Positions 18,142 through 28,152 of a stretch of DNA of 64,000 nt are shown here, piece by piece. Origin of the DNA: Rhizobium sp. Pop5 (GTDB taxonomy: Bacteria; Pseudomonadota; Alphaproteobacteria; Rhizobiales; Rhizobiaceae). Each line of letters opens with the position of its first letter. The stretch's first letter is position 1. The stretch spans positions 372,001 through 436,000 of the forward strand of contig NZ_CP099398.1 in NCBI RefSeq assembly GCF_024721175.1, read 5' to 3'. The position numbers and the translations under genes are program-made. The notes under the pieces are model-generated. The model did no database searches and had not been told where the DNA came from. It was given only the letters and a program-made list of their open reading frames with translations.

Positions 18142-19005
18142 TTACATGCCGCCGCCGAGCGCATGAACGAAAATAGTAAGCTCGTTGACCGTTGTGTCCC
18201 CCAGGCGCGCTGCCCAGGCAGGCATTACGCCATGTTTGGGAGAGGCAACCTGACGAAGGATGGCGTCTTCACCCCGCGACTTCAGCCAGATTGCGTCGGC
18301 GAGATCCGGCGCACCCATTTCCACCTTTCCTTTGGCGTCCTCGCCGTGACATGGGGCGCAATTGTCTAAGAAAACCTGTTTTCCGGCCGCCGCCAGACCG
18401 ACATCCGAGGGCGTATTGGTCAGCCCCCAGACAAAGGCGGCGACCTGCTTCATCTGGATGGGCTCCAGAACACCGGCAAAGGGCGGCATTTCGGAGGAAT
18501 GGCTATCCGTATCGCCGTCGAAGCGGATGCCATGAGAGATCGTGGCCTGGATGGCATTCAGATCCCCGCCCCACAGCCAGTCGTCGTCGTTGAGATTCGG
18601 AAACCCCGGACCGCCGCTCGCTCCCGATCCATGGCAGGGCGCGCAGTTCACCTTGAAAGCGGATGCGCCGCCAGCGATCGCGAATTTACGAAGAGCAGGA
18701 TCCGCGTCGATCTCCTCCACTGTCTTGGCAGCGATCAGGTCATGGAACTCCGTCTGCGATGACTTAGCGAGATTGAGGTCCTGCTGCAGCTCGGCGCGCG
18801 TTGAATAACCGAGATAGCCGTTAGTGGCGGAAGTGATCATCGGGATGGCCGGGTAAGCGATGGCGTAGCCGATCGCCCAGAGGATCGTCACGTAGAAGGT
18901 CCAGATCCACCAGCGCGGCATGGGATTGTTGAGCTCTTGGATGCCGTCCCATTCATGACCCGTCGTTTCGACGCCGCTCAGTTCATCGATATGCTTTTGC
19001 GACAT
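18142..19005 (-). CDS. fixP: FixP, diheme cytochrome c subunit of cbb3 oxidase
   Basis: 287 residues. An N-terminal membrane helix (WIWTFYVTILWAIGYAIAYP) is followed by two cytochrome c domains with CAPCHGSG and CAPCHGED heme-binding motifs. It passes electrons from the cytochrome bc1 branch to FixO and FixN in the high-affinity terminal oxidase used by bacteroids. The start lies one base after the fixQ stop. Length is normal for CcoP. Confidence 0.97.
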   Translation of the reverse strand: MSQKHIDELSGVETTGHEWDGIQELNNPMPRWWIWTFYVTILWAIGYAIAYPAIPMITSATNGYLGYSTRAELQQDLNLAKSSQTEFHDLIAAKTVEEIDADPALRKFAIAGGASAFKVNCAPCHGSGASGGPGFPNLNDDDWLWGGDLNAIQATISHGIRFDGDTDSHSSEMPPFAGVLEPIQMKQVAAFVWGLTNTPSDVGLAAAGKQVFLDNCAPCHGEDAKGKVEMGAPDLADAIWLKSRGEDAILRQVASPKHGVMPAWAARLGDTTVNELTIFVHALGGGM

Positions 19006-19006
19006 C

Positions 19007-19159
19007 TCAATCGTCCTTCAAGGGAATATCGGCGGCATCTTTGGCCGTCTGCTTGCTACCTGGGCGAAGGGTGAGCATGACCGCGCCGACGAAGAATGCG
19101 GCCATTGCCAGGAGGCCCCAGCTGTCGGAGAAGTGTCTCATTGCAGTGTAAGTTTCCAT
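19007..19159 (-). CDS. fixQ: FixQ, small cbb3 oxidase subunit
   Basis: 50-residue single-helix protein (METYTAMRHFSDSWGLLAMA, AFFVGAVMLTLRPG) typical of FixQ/CcoQ, which stabilises the cbb3 complex. It lies 8 nt after the fixO stop and abuts fixP. Located by translating the gap between fixO and fixP. Confidence 0.95.
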   Translation of the reverse strand: METYTAMRHFSDSWGLLAMAAFFVGAVMLTLRPGSKQTAKDAADIPLKDD

Positions 19160-19167
19160 GGATCACC

Positions 19168-19902
19168 TCACCGGTAGCCGGTCGCGTCGTCATAGGTCGA
19201 GAAATTAACCAGCGTTCCGAGCATCTGCAGGTAGGACACCAGCGCGTCCATCTCGGTCAGCCGGGTTGGATCGCCGTCGAGATCGCCGACATTCGCATTT
19301 GGGTAGCGCTTGAGTAGAGCCGCCGTGTCCGCGTTCGGATCGGCCTGGGCTCTCATGTCGGCCTCGGCATTCGCCAGCATGTCGTCGCTGTAAGGCACGC
19401 CCACGTCCTCATTGGCCTTGAGGTCCTCTCCGATACTCCTGACCGTCACCTCCTTCTCTTCGAGGAAGGCGTAGCTCGGCATGATTGATTCCGGCACCAC
19501 GGCCCGCGGATTTGCGAGATGCTGGACGTGCCATTCGTTCGAGTAACGCCCCCCGACGCGGGCCAGATCGGGCCCTGTCCGCTTGGATCCCCATTGGAAC
19601 GGGTGGTCGTACATCGATTCCGCGGCGAGCGAATAATGGCCGTAACGTTCGACCTCATCACGGAACGGCCGGATCATCTGGCTGTGGCAGAGATAGCAGC
19701 CTTCACGGATGTAGATGTTCCGTCCGGCGAGCTCTAGCGGCGTGTAGGGCCGCATGCCTTCCACTTTTTCGATCGTGTTCTGCAGGTAGAACAGCGGTGC
19801 GATTTCAACGATGCCGCCAATGCTGACGACCAGCAGCGAGCCGACCAGAAGAAGCGTCGCGTTCTTCTCGAGGGTCTTATGTTTATCAAGTAACGATGCC
19901 AT
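19168..19902 (-). CDS. fixO: FixO, monoheme cytochrome c subunit of cbb3 oxidase
   Basis: 244 residues with an N-terminal anchor helix ([20 protein letters not shown]) and one heme c site, [15 protein letters not shown]. The motifs [23 protein letters not shown] and [12 protein letters not shown] are typical of CcoO. It relays electrons from FixP to FixN. It starts 8 nt after the fixN stop. Confidence 0.97.
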   Translation of the reverse strand: MASLLDKHKTLEKNATLLLVGSLLVVSIGGIVEIAPLFYLQNTIEKVEGMRPYTPLELAGRNIYIREGCYLCHSQMIRPFRDEVERYGHYSLAAESMYDHPFQWGSKRTGPDLARVGGRYSNEWHVQHLANPRAVVPESIMPSYAFLEEKEVTVRSIGEDLKANEDVGVPYSDDMLANAEADMRAQADPNADTAALLKRYPNANVGDLDGDPTRLTEMDALVSYLQMLGTLVNFSTYDDATGYR

Positions 19903-19910
19903 GTCTCACC

Positions 19911-21533
19911 TCACTCGGCAGGCTGTGCCTGGGGCACCAAACTGGTCGGGATTGGCGCTTCGTCGCGCAGGTGGCCGCGGATCGTCATGAACACGTTCCA
20001 GGCCATGACGAGGCCACCCGCTAGGTAGAGTGCTCCGCCGACGGCACGCAGCACGTAATAGGGGATCATCGCCGCGACCGTTTCAGCGAAGGAATAGACG
20101 AGGAAGCCCTGGGAATTGTATTCTCGCCACATCAGCCCCTGCTGGATGCCCGCGACCCAGAGCACCGCGGCGTAGATCACGATCCCGAGCGTCGCGACCC
20201 AGAAGTGCCAGTTGACCATCCGCAGGCTGTAGAGGCGCTCGCGCCCCCACAGTTTCGGCGTCAGGTAGTATATCGCCCCGAAGGTGATCATACCCACCCA
20301 GCCAAGTGCTCCGGAATGCACGTGACCGATCGTCCATTCGGTATAGTGGCTGAGCGAATTGACCGCCTTTATCGACATCATCGGGCCTTCGAAGGTCGAC
20401 ATCCCATAAAATGCGATGGCGACGATCATCATCCGGATGATCGGGTCGGTGCGAATTTTGTCCCAGGCGCCCGAAAGGGTCATCAAACCGTTGATCATGC
20501 CGCCCCAGGAGGGCATCCAGAGCATGACGGAGAAGACCATTCCGAGCGTCTGCGCCCAGTCAGGCAGCGCCGTGTAATGCAGATGATGCGGGCCGGCCCA
20601 GATATACATGAAGATCAGGGCCCAGAAGTGGATGATCGACAGCCGGTAGGAATAAACCGGCCGGTTGGCCTGCTTCGGCACAAAATAGTACATCATCCCC
20701 AGGAAGCCGGCGGTGAGGAAGAAGCCGACGGCGTTGTGGCCGTACCACCATTGGGTGAGTGCATCCTGGACGCCGGAGAAGAGAGAATAGCTCTTGGAGC
20801 CGAGGAACGACGCCGGAACAGCGAGGTTGTTGACCACATGCAGCATCGCAATGGTGACTATGAAGCTGAGATAGAACCAGTTTGCCACGTAGATATGCGG
20901 CTCTTTGCGCTTCAGGATCGTTCCGAGATAGACGGCCAGATAGGCGACCCAGACGATGGTAAGCCACAGGTCGACGTACCATTCGGGCTCGGCATATTCG
21001 CGCGACTGATTGATGCCGATCACGTAGCCGGTCGCAGCCATCACGATGAACAGCTGGTAGCCCCAGAAGACGAACCAGGCGAGTGTTCCTCCGAAGAGAC
21101 GCGCGCGACAGGTGCGTTGCACCACATAGAAGGATGTCATGATCAGCGCGTTGCCGCCGAAGGCGAAGATCACCGCCGATGTGTGAACCGGCCGCAATCT
21201 TCCGAAATTCCAATAGGGCGCGATGTTGAGGTCGGGAAAGGCGAGCTGCAGCGCGATGATCACGCCGACGAGGAAGCCGACGACGCCCCAGAACACCGTA
21301 GCGATCAGGCCGTAGCGGATTACCTCGTCGCAATAGCCCGTAAGCTCTGTTTTGCGCTGTTGGCCCGTCGGCGAAAACTCTGCGTTTCTGACAAGCAGCA
21401 GCGTTCCCGCAACCAGGCAGAGGCAAAGTATACCCATATGGACTGCAAACAGATGATCGTGCGCGAATGCGGCCGCGAGCAGCGCCAGAAACGCTGCGAC
21501 CGCGATCACCATCGTTTCTGTCGTGTAATTCAT
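19911..21533 (-). CDS. fixN: FixN, catalytic subunit of cbb3 oxidase
   Basis: 540-residue heme-copper oxidase subunit I with about 12 membrane helices. Histidine ligands can be seen in [43 protein letters not shown] and [16 protein letters not shown]. It reduces oxygen at nanomolar concentrations in bacteroids. First gene of fixNOQP, with a perfect FixK box about 90 bp upstream. Length and motifs suggest full function. Confidence 0.98.
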   Translation of the reverse strand: MNYTTETMVIAVAAFLALLAAAFAHDHLFAVHMGILCLCLVAGTLLLVRNAEFSPTGQQRKTELTGYCDEVIRYGLIATVFWGVVGFLVGVIIALQLAFPDLNIAPYWNFGRLRPVHTSAVIFAFGGNALIMTSFYVVQRTCRARLFGGTLAWFVFWGYQLFIVMAATGYVIGINQSREYAEPEWYVDLWLTIVWVAYLAVYLGTILKRKEPHIYVANWFYLSFIVTIAMLHVVNNLAVPASFLGSKSYSLFSGVQDALTQWWYGHNAVGFFLTAGFLGMMYYFVPKQANRPVYSYRLSIIHFWALIFMYIWAGPHHLHYTALPDWAQTLGMVFSVMLWMPSWGGMINGLMTLSGAWDKIRTDPIIRMMIVAIAFYGMSTFEGPMMSIKAVNSLSHYTEWTIGHVHSGALGWVGMITFGAIYYLTPKLWGRERLYSLRMVNWHFWVATLGIVIYAAVLWVAGIQQGLMWREYNSQGFLVYSFAETVAAMIPYYVLRAVGGALYLAGGLVMAWNVFMTIRGHLRDEAPIPTSLVPQAQPAE

Positions 21534-21621
21534 GATGTCGTCTCCAGTGCGCAGACGACCGCCTCGCGGCCGGCTTTCTCGGATTTCGAGGCAGGACTGT
21601 CACGAAGACGGGAACGGCTCC

Positions 21622-21635
21622 TTGATCTACATCAA
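21622..21635 (-). promoter_or_regulatory. FixK/FNR box upstream of fixN
   Basis: Perfect palindrome TTGATCTACATCAA centred about 95 bp before the fixN start. It is the expected activator site for fixNOQP. Confidence 0.92.
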
Positions 21636-21759
21636 CAAGCGGACTGGAAGCGGTGGACGAACCGACGTTGTTACACTCTGTTGCAAACTTCCCCCTTTGG
21701 CACCGCCCGCTTACTCCCGTGTGACGCAGCTGCTTTCTACCGCACCCACTGCCACAAGG

Positions 21760-22484
21760 GGCGATGAAGATGCTGTGCAGAACAACCACGCGTTCGACAA
21801 TGGCGCGAAGGGGCGCGAAGCCATACATGCCGGCCAATCCCTCTCTTCGCTGTTCGTAGGCTCGGCGGCCGAGGCCGTCGCAGCCGGTAAGGCGATTTGG
21901 TGGGAGGGTGATAAGCAACCATCTTGTCCAGGTGGAAGAAGGTGTCGTGCGCCTGCTTCGTATCATCGGCGAAAGATCGTCGGGTGATAATCGCTCTTCA
22001 ATTCGCCGGCGATCTCAACGGCGCGTCGCTGCAAAACGATTTCCTATTTACGGCTGAGGCCGTCACGAAATGCAAGATCCGCCGGATATCGCACATGAGT
22101 TTCCACGGGGAAGTCGCTCGGTCTAATGCGCTCGCTCGACCTAGCTCTCGTTGCTCTGGCAGGAGGCGGCCGCTTCGCATGAACAGATGGTGCTGTTGCC
22201 GAAGAAGAACGCCGAGGAGCGCCCCTGCAGCTTCATCGTGAAGCTTGCATTCCGGCGCAACCCGCGTCCGCCAAGGTCCGTTGCGCGTTTCCATGAATCG
22301 TCAAGACATTGCGGATCATCTCGGCCTGACCATTGAGACCCTGGCCCACACCGTTACGAAACTTGCGTCGCGCAACATCGTTATTCCCGAGGGCAGGCAC
22401 GACCTGCGGAACGTCAATCTTGCCCGCTGGTACGGTTATCGGGCGACACTGATGATTTTTCCGAGGATTTCTGTCAGAGGGTAA
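21760..22484 (+). pseudogene. fixK/fnrN-type regulator relic
   Basis: Pieces of a Crp/Fnr-family activator are scattered over all three plus frames: SLSSLFVGSAAEAVAAGKAI then WWEGDK, VQVEEGVVRLLRIIGE, IALQFAGDLNGASLQNDFLF, QEAAASHEQMVLLPKKNAEE, and the helix-turn-helix [20 protein letters not shown] with [13 protein letters not shown]. At least three frameshifts break it. A regulator of this type normally sits beside fixNOQP and activates the TTGAT-N4-ATCAA boxes; here that role must be filled from elsewhere. Confidence 0.8.
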
Positions 22485-22712
22485 ACCTCAACACACGCGA
22501 CAAGCCGCGGGATCGACATTCATGCCCTCCGCGAACTTCTCGACGCGATATGAGCTCAGTCACGGCAATCCTAAGCTGTTCAGCAGCGCCGACGTTCGCC
22601 GAGCGTGCTTGTCCTTCGGTGATTCCTACATCGCTTGCAGGCTGCCATGTCCCTCGCAAGGGCGCTGGGCAAGCAGGCAAAAATTGGGACCTTCTGCCTT
22701 TTTTCCCCGAAT

Positions 22713-22726
22713 TTGACGGGCGTCAA
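22713..22726 (+). promoter_or_regulatory. FixK/FNR box upstream of pseudoazurin gene
   Basis: TTGACGGGCGTCAA, a full TTGA-N6-TCAA palindrome 73 bp before the ATG at 22799. The rest of the gap 22485-22798 shows nothing else. Confidence 0.8.
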
Positions 22727-22798
22727 AGAGCCCAATTCCGGCATCTGCTAAGACACATTCATGAGGCTGATTGGGTCTCGCAGAAAAGGAGCTTGCAA

Positions 22799-23242
22799 AT
22801 GCGGTTAAAATTCGGTCTGATCGCTGCAGCGGCAGCCTTGATTGTTTCGGCAGCGCCGTTGATGGCGGCCGACCACCAGGTTCGGATGCTCAACAAAGGC
22901 ACGGAAGGCGCGATGGTGTTCGAGCCTGGCTTCCTGAAGATCGCCCCCGGCGACACCGTCACCTTCATCCCCACCGACAAGGGCCACAACGTCGAAACCT
23001 TCAAAGGCCTCATTCCGGATGGCGTTGCCGACTTCAAGTCAAAGCCGAATGAGCTATATCGCGCGAAATTCGATGTTCCAGGCGTCTATGTCCTGAAATG
23101 CACCCCACATTCCGGCATGGGCATGGTTGCCCTGATCCAGGTGGGTGACAGTCCGCCCAATCTCGAAGCGATCAAGACTGCAAAGGTGCCGAACATGGTG
23201 CGCAAGCGGCTCGATGCCGACCTCACAAACATCACCCAGTGA
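22799..23242 (+). CDS. azu: Pseudoazurin (type 1 blue copper protein)
   Basis: 147 residues with a signal peptide ([20 protein letters not shown], cleaved near LMA-AD) and a cupredoxin fold. Copper ligands are the His in KGHNVET and Cys-His-Met in [11 protein letters not shown]. It is a periplasmic electron carrier, in rhizobia probably feeding a microaerobic oxidase or denitrification enzyme. AAGGAG precedes the ATG at 22799. The FixK-type box places it in the same regulon as fixNOQP. Confidence 0.93.
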   Translation: MRLKFGLIAAAAALIVSAAPLMAADHQVRMLNKGTEGAMVFEPGFLKIAPGDTVTFIPTDKGHNVETFKGLIPDGVADFKSKPNELYRAKFDVPGVYVLKCTPHSGMGMVALIQVGDSPPNLEAIKTAKVPNMVRKRLDADLTNITQ

Positions 23243-24205
23243 GACACAGCAGGTGCGGATGACCGCGCAGCCCATGACGATGGCTTTCGTGGCAGCTGTT
23301 TGCCTCGCCAGGAGCAGCTGATGCTCAGTGAGCATCGAGCAGAGCCAGGCGCTGTCAGGCAAGACGTCCAAGGCAGTGGTCGGACACGGTTGTCGGCAAA
23401 GCCGATGCCGAAACCTGGTGGGACCGTCGAGAAAGTGAATGTGGCCTGTGAAAAGAGCTATGATCTGCACGGCAGACCTGTGAAGGAACGCGTGGGCAAG
23501 ATCACTAGCCCGGCGGCAATCTCGCTGACGACGAATATAACGAGGTCGTTTTTTTGCGCGGCAGTCGCGAAGGAGATGCCAGCCAAAACCCGGGGTCTCG
23601 TTCTGGTTACCCAAGAATTGCACGGAAGGCGCCGTCGAACGTTTGATCGAAATCCCCGCGGCAGGCAAGTCCTACAACTAGGAGACCCCTGCCTCGTCCT
23701 TCGACGTGCTCGAACAACCGCGTTCGTGAGAGGGCGAGAGCCGTCGATCATGGCGCTCGGTAGCTCACCTCGCGAAAAGGCTCCTTCAGGCGCCTGCGCG
23801 GCCGCCATAATCGCGATGGGCACAACTCTGCGGACCGACGCTTGCCCACGCCACCTTAAAGGTTCGACGTCAGTCGCCAACGATACCCTGGGCCGGGGCC
23901 TGCCGAGATCGAGCTGTATTTGAATGAGCCGAAAAGCTCGACGATAACGACCTCGACGTCCAGGCGGTGATACGGGCGCCCATCTACTTGTGACAGGGCG
24001 GCCCGATGACCGTATTTGTGAGTGCGCCCGCCCTGCTTCACACGAACTAGCGACGTCGATCCTCCTCGACGTGCCGTTGTCGACGGGACTCCTGGGAAGA
24101 TAACTGCAGGGTCCTCGATCGAGAAACGGGAACTCGATGTCTTCTCGCGCGGCCTTTGATGCGTTTCGTGTCGCCGGAACCGATGCACACTTCCGGCGAC
24201 AAGTA
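23243..24205. other. Long gap with no recognisable gene
   Basis: Long frames exist on both strands (about 23300-23923 plus, 23458-24315 minus), but they overlap each other, lack ribosome sites and motifs, and look like GC-rich random frames. It is probably decayed DNA between the pseudoazurin gene and hemN. Confidence 0.4.
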
Positions 24206-25576
24206 CTAGGCTGCCTTGCTGTGCGTGTGCCCGTGCGAGCTAAAATAGGCGTCGAATGCCGCCGCGACTGCACGGACCATGAAGCGCGCCTCCTCGCATA
24301 CGACAATCCGCTCACCGCTGATCGTCACGACGCCGTCGGCCATGAGCTCGCCGAGACGGTCGTTGCGCTCGACAAGGAAGCCGGTGTCGAAACCCGATCC
24401 GCTGCTCAACTGGCCGAGATCGGCTTCGAAATCGCACATCAGCCTCTCGATGACCCTCGCCCGAAGCTTGTCCTCCTCGCTGAGAAGATATCCCTTGGCG
24501 GTCGGCAGCACCCCGAAGGCAATTCGCTCGGCATAGAGGCCGAGAGGCACGTGGTTCTGCATATAGCCGGCCGGCAGCCGCCCGATCGCAGATGCGCCGA
24601 GGCCGATCAGGCTATCGCAATCATCCGTGGTATAGCCCTGGAAGTTTCTCCTCAGCGTTCTGTTGCGCGCGGCGAGCGCCAACTGATCGTTCGGCAGTGC
24701 AAAATGATCGAGCCCAATGCGCAGATATCCGGCCTTCTGGAGCTCCTCGGCGATCACTTCCGCCTGCTCGTTCCGCTGTTTTGCGTCCGGCAGCGATGCT
24801 TCGTCGATCAGGCGCTGATGTTTCTTAAAAGCGGGTATGTGAGCGTAACCGAAAACGGCGAAACGTTCGGGACGCAGTTCTGCAGCCAGCCGGACCGTCT
24901 CGATGCAAGATTGGACAGTCTGTTTCGGAAGGCCATAAATTAGGTCGAAGTTGATGCTGCTGACGCCTGCTGAGCGCAACCCGGCGACCGCCCTTTCCGT
25001 CTGCTCAAAGGATTGCAGCCGCTTGATACCGGCCTGCACGATCGGATCGTAGCTCTGGACGCCGAGGCTTGCGCGGTCGACGCCGTTTTCGGCGAGCGCA
25101 TCGATCATGGGGGCGACCAATGTGCGAGGGTCGATCTCGACTGCGACGCCGGCTTTCGCTTCAAACGTGAAGGCACTCCTGAGCTTTGCCATTAGAGCCG
25201 AAAATTCCTGCGGCTTCATGACCGACGGCGTGCCGCCGCCGAAATGCACGTACTTGACGGGCACGTCGTTTCCGGCCGCAAAAGAGACGAGCTCGATCTC
25301 TTCCTTCATCACGTCGAGATAGTCGGCGACCGGAGCGTCTTGCCGGGTGATGGTCGTGTGGCAGCCGCAGTACCAGCATATCGAACGGCAGAACGGGACG
25401 TGGAGATAAACCGAAACCGGGCCAGCCGCGGCGATATGGGCGAGATTGCCGGCATATTCATCCGGCCCCACGGCTGCAGAAAAAGCCGCCGCCGTCGGGT
25501 AACTCGTATAACGCGGAACCCGCGCATCGCCGTATTTGGCGATCAGATCATCAGACATTTTCGCATCCCTTTTCAA
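24206..25576 (-). CDS. hemN: Oxygen-independent coproporphyrinogen III oxidase
   Basis: 456-residue radical-SAM enzyme for heme synthesis under low oxygen. The iron-sulfur motif is CRSICWYCGC; VHFGGGTPS, EIDPRTLV, GVQSYDP and GLDHFALPND follow. The likely start is MSDDLIAKYGDARVPRYTSY near 25558, the usual HemN N-terminus, rather than the first ATG at 25576. A FixK-like box lies about 40-60 bp upstream. It is the full-length paralogue of the partial gene at the left edge. Tail HGHTHS is His-rich. Confidence 0.96.
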   Translation of the reverse strand: MKRDAKMSDDLIAKYGDARVPRYTSYPTAAAFSAAVGPDEYAGNLAHIAAAGPVSVYLHVPFCRSICWYCGCHTTITRQDAPVADYLDVMKEEIELVSFAAGNDVPVKYVHFGGGTPSVMKPQEFSALMAKLRSAFTFEAKAGVAVEIDPRTLVAPMIDALAENGVDRASLGVQSYDPIVQAGIKRLQSFEQTERAVAGLRSAGVSSINFDLIYGLPKQTVQSCIETVRLAAELRPERFAVFGYAHIPAFKKHQRLIDEASLPDAKQRNEQAEVIAEELQKAGYLRIGLDHFALPNDQLALAARNRTLRRNFQGYTTDDCDSLIGLGASAIGRLPAGYMQNHVPLGLYAERIAFGVLPTAKGYLLSEEDKLRARVIERLMCDFEADLGQLSSGSGFDTGFLVERNDRLGELMADGVVTISGERIVVCEEARFMVRAVAAAFDAYFSSHGHTHSKAA

Positions 25577-25614
25577 AACAGGATGCTTTATGACCTCCGG
25601 CCGCGCCGGCTTCC

Positions 25615-25628
25615 TTGTCCCAAATCAA
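25615..25628 (-). promoter_or_regulatory. FixK/FNR-like box upstream of hemN
   Basis: On the minus strand TTGATTTGGGACAA, one perfect half-site and one imperfect one of TTGAT-N4-ATCAA. Position relative to hemN suits activation. Confidence 0.65.
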
Positions 25629-25789
25629 TGATGACGTCTCAGGCCAGAATCAGCCGGATCTTTGTCCGCTGTGAAAGTCAGCACTTTCGAACCCGCCTAA
25701 CATCTCGTTCTGACATGGGTCGAGCCGCGGTCCCGGCTGTTCGAAGAGACGTGCCACAAGGAAATGAGCAAGAATGACTGATACGCAAA

Positions 25790-26266
25790 ACGGGTGAAAC
25801 AAATTGGTGTCCGCGTGCTGTCGCCGGTCGAGCCATCCCACGGTTTCGGCTCGCTCCATGCGCTGGCCCCCGGCGATAGTTTGTTGATCGCCAGTGGAAC
25901 TGGTGCCGGCCTAACGGCGGGAATCTCGAGCGAAGCCTACCGAAACGCGGAAGTCGTGGTCGTTTTCCAATTCCACAGGCCCTCGCCGCGGCCGCCGACG
26001 TGATCGTCAAGGTGCGCCTCGATCAATGAGGTCGCCCTGCTGTCGCCTGAAAAGACGCTAATCGCTTTCTTCTATCCCGCAGCCAACAATGAGTTGCTCA
26101 AGCGGGCTCTGCATTCGGGCGCGAATATAAGCGCCATAGACATGGTCCCGCGCATCAGCCGTGCACAGAAGATGAATGGGAAAGATCGGGGTTACCGGGC
26201 GGTCATCGAAGCGAGTGCGAACTTCAGGTGTTTCTTCACCGGGCAGATCACCGCGCGGTATTTCTA
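25790..26266 (+). pseudogene. NAD(P) transhydrogenase alpha subunit relic
   Basis: One frame gives EVALLSPEKTLIAFFYPAAN, LLKRALHSGANISAIDMVPR and ISRAQKM, then YRAVIEA, FFTGQITA, matching the N-terminal domain of PntAA. Preceding frames show GVRVLSPVEP and other broken pieces. Internal deletions and frameshifts leave no usable gene. Confidence 0.7.
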
Positions 26267-26280
26267 GGGTCTCCTCAGTT

Positions 26281-26736
26281 TTACGTCGCCTTGAGGTCCG
26301 TCAGCACCTTGTCAAAAGCATCCTTGACCGGCTTTGAGATTTCCTCCACCGCCCTGCTTGAGAGCACCCGGACTTCCTTGGCGTGCTGCAAACTTGTCTC
26401 AACGCGCTTGCGGAAAAAGGTCGACTGCTGTTCGAGGATCTGCGACGGCGAATTCGCGCCCAGCAAAGCTTGCAAATGTGAGAAGCTGGCCTCGGCGTCG
26501 GCCTGCAGTGCAGCGATCGTCTTCCACCACAATTCGTTGCCGAATAGACTTGTCGTTTCGAGGATCGGAGGCAGCATTTTCTGTGTCGCTTCAGCGCCGG
26601 ACGCAAGTTTCAAAAGAGCCTCTGTCACCTTCTTGTTCCCCTTTTCAACAGATGCGCCGAACTGATCTGGCACCTTGAGCGACGATGACCCCGGGTTTTC
26701 GATCGTTTCAAAGGATCTTTCGGAAATCTTGGTCAT
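26281..26736 (-). CDS. Phasin family protein
   Basis: 151-residue, almost wholly helical protein with the phasin pattern (LWWKTIAALQADAEASFSHL, LLGANSPSQILEQQSTFFRK, VEEISKPVKDAFDKV). Phasins coat polyhydroxybutyrate granules, which many bacteroids accumulate. AGAAGGA precedes the ATG. A sigma-54-like promoter lies about 190 bp upstream, suggesting expression in nodules. It stands alone between the transhydrogenase relic and the nif cluster. Confidence 0.85.
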   Translation of the reverse strand: MTKISERSFETIENPGSSSLKVPDQFGASVEKGNKKVTEALLKLASGAEATQKMLPPILETTSLFGNELWWKTIAALQADAEASFSHLQALLGANSPSQILEQQSTFFRKRVETSLQHAKEVRVLSSRAVEEISKPVKDAFDKVLTDLKAT

Positions 26737-26919
26737 TGCATTTTCCTTCTCTTTGAGTTGGTTGCAAGCTGTGACATCGGGATTGACCCTTCCGCCGGCG
26801 GATGCATGGCCGCTTGGTAGAACGCGGATCCGATGACGAACGGTCAGGTGGCCTCCGTTCCGTTCGTTTCATGAACCGGCATCATGCAGACTGCTTTCTG
26901 CCGCTTGTAACCAGGGATC

Positions 26920-26935
26920 AGCAAACACCATGCCA
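26920..26935 (-). promoter_or_regulatory. Possible sigma-54 promoter for the phasin gene
   Basis: On the minus strand TGGCAT-N5-TTGCT, with the GG and GC spaced as in -24/-12 promoters, about 184 bp before the phasin start. No TGT-N10-ACA site was found nearby, so NifA control is uncertain. Confidence 0.45.
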
Positions 26936-26936
26936 A

Positions 26937-27610
26937 CTGCTCCGACGCGCCAAGAAGATGATTTTCTTTTATCAATGGGCGGGTTGAGGGCAGGTTGATG
27001 TGTATTTGACGGAGAGACCGGCGAACAAAACGTTCCAATCACGACAAACCTGACAAAAGTGGCGGATGCCCGACATTTGCGAGAAATGTCGACGGTTGCG
27101 CTGGGGACAAGGGAATTAGCATGTAATTCAACCGCGCTCAGGATCGTCCTGTGTCGGATCGTATTGAGCCTGCGGGGTGGAAAGTGGCGTTGCGGTCCTC
27201 GCCGCAAGTGCCTCCGTCAGCTGCGCACTGGTGCTTACCTTGACGGTCAGCTTGCGCGAGACATTGCGTGCAATTGCAGTGCCTTCTTTGCACCGGCCGC
27301 CATTGATTAGAACCGCCGCATCCGCGGATCAGGCATGGGACACGAACGGCACGATCTGTGGCGATCCAATCGCGGGGCATCTGCCTTGGCAACCGGATAA
27401 GTTCATCGCCGAGGGCGACGAGACAGCGATCGCCACTTCGCGCTTTTAAAAAAGTCCTATTGAAAGAAGCGACGAACTAGCCACCATCGCAGCGCTAACT
27501 TTGTGGATGGAATGCCACACGAAGTAACTACGTTCGTTCGTTTGCGCAGACGACGAGCAGCAGGAGACAACAAACGATCTGAAGGTAACAGCGTTGACTT
27601 GTTCGCGAGA
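26937..27610. other. Gap with no recognisable gene; one inverted repeat
   Basis: No convincing gene. An inverted repeat CGACATTT-N5-AAATGTCG lies at about 27070-27090. On the minus strand at about 27120-27310 a short coherent-looking stretch (AVLINGGRCKEGTAIARNV) suggests a gene relic that was not identified. Confidence 0.4.
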
Positions 27611-27928
27611 TCACGCAGTAACCTTGTCTGCCGCGACATGGGTCTGACAGTTCTTCGGGCAGACGCGCGCGCAGGCGCCGCAACCAATGCAGCGGCCGGC
27701 CTCATCGACAACCATGATCATACGATTGAGCTCGCCATCGAAGTCTTCCTCCTCGTCGTCGCAGATGCCGAGGATTTCACCCGCTTCACCGACGCCATAG
27801 AGGTGCATGACTTCGCGAGAGCAGGCTTTGAAGCATCGGCCACAGCCGATGCAGGTTGTAGCATCGATGCAGGTCAGGTACTCCGGCACCCAGCTGGAGC
27901 CGTCGCGCGTGACGAAAGGGCCAGTCAT
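27611..27928 (-). CDS. fdxB: Ferredoxin III, nif-specific
   Basis: 105-residue 2[4Fe-4S] ferredoxin with clusters CIGCGRCFKAC and CIGCGACARVCPK, separated by an acidic insert (DDEEEDFDGE) typical of FdxB. It is probably an electron donor or biosynthetic partner in nitrogenase cofactor assembly. It overlaps the preceding small gene by 4 nt (27925-27928) and ends the leftward nif transcript. Confidence 0.93.
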   Translation of the reverse strand: MTGPFVTRDGSSWVPEYLTCIDATTCIGCGRCFKACSREVMHLYGVGEAGEILGICDDEEEDFDGELNRMIMVVDEAGRCIGCGACARVCPKNCQTHVAADKVTA

Positions 27929-28128
27929 CGTGAATTCTCCAATGCAGCGAGCTCTTCCTTCGCAGCGTTCAACTCGGCGAAGGCGTCGAACGTCTCTCCT
28001 GCAATGGTCTTGATTCTAGCCCAATTAATCGGAAGGTCCTCGGCAAGATCGTGCAACTCCATCTTCGCAGCGGCGGCGCGGGACTGCAGCTTGCGGACCT
28101 TCTTCAGCTGCTCCACAATGTCTGACAT
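27925..28128 (-). CDS. CCE_0567-type (DUF683) nif-associated small protein
   Basis: 67-residue helical protein (LKKVRKLQSRAAAAKMELHD, LAEDLPINWARI) of the small family regularly found between nifX-linked genes and fdxB. The predicted helical hairpin fits that family; function is not established. It lies 24 nt after the NifX-associated gene and overlaps fdxB. Confidence 0.85.
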   Translation of the reverse strand: MSDIVEQLKKVRKLQSRAAAAKMELHDLAEDLPINWARIKTIAGETFDAFAELNAAKEELAALENSR

Positions 28129-28152
28129 GATCTCTTTCCTCGAAAATTGATT

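Noticed and set aside
20205..21767. 520-residue plus-strand frame opposite fixN
   Set aside because: Antisense to an unmistakable fixN; composition (His/Asp/Arg-rich) is that of a reverse-complement shadow.
23300..24315. Long overlapping frames on both strands between the pseudoazurin gene and hemN
   Set aside because: Mutually overlapping, no ribosome sites, no motifs; treated as random GC-rich frames or decayed DNA.
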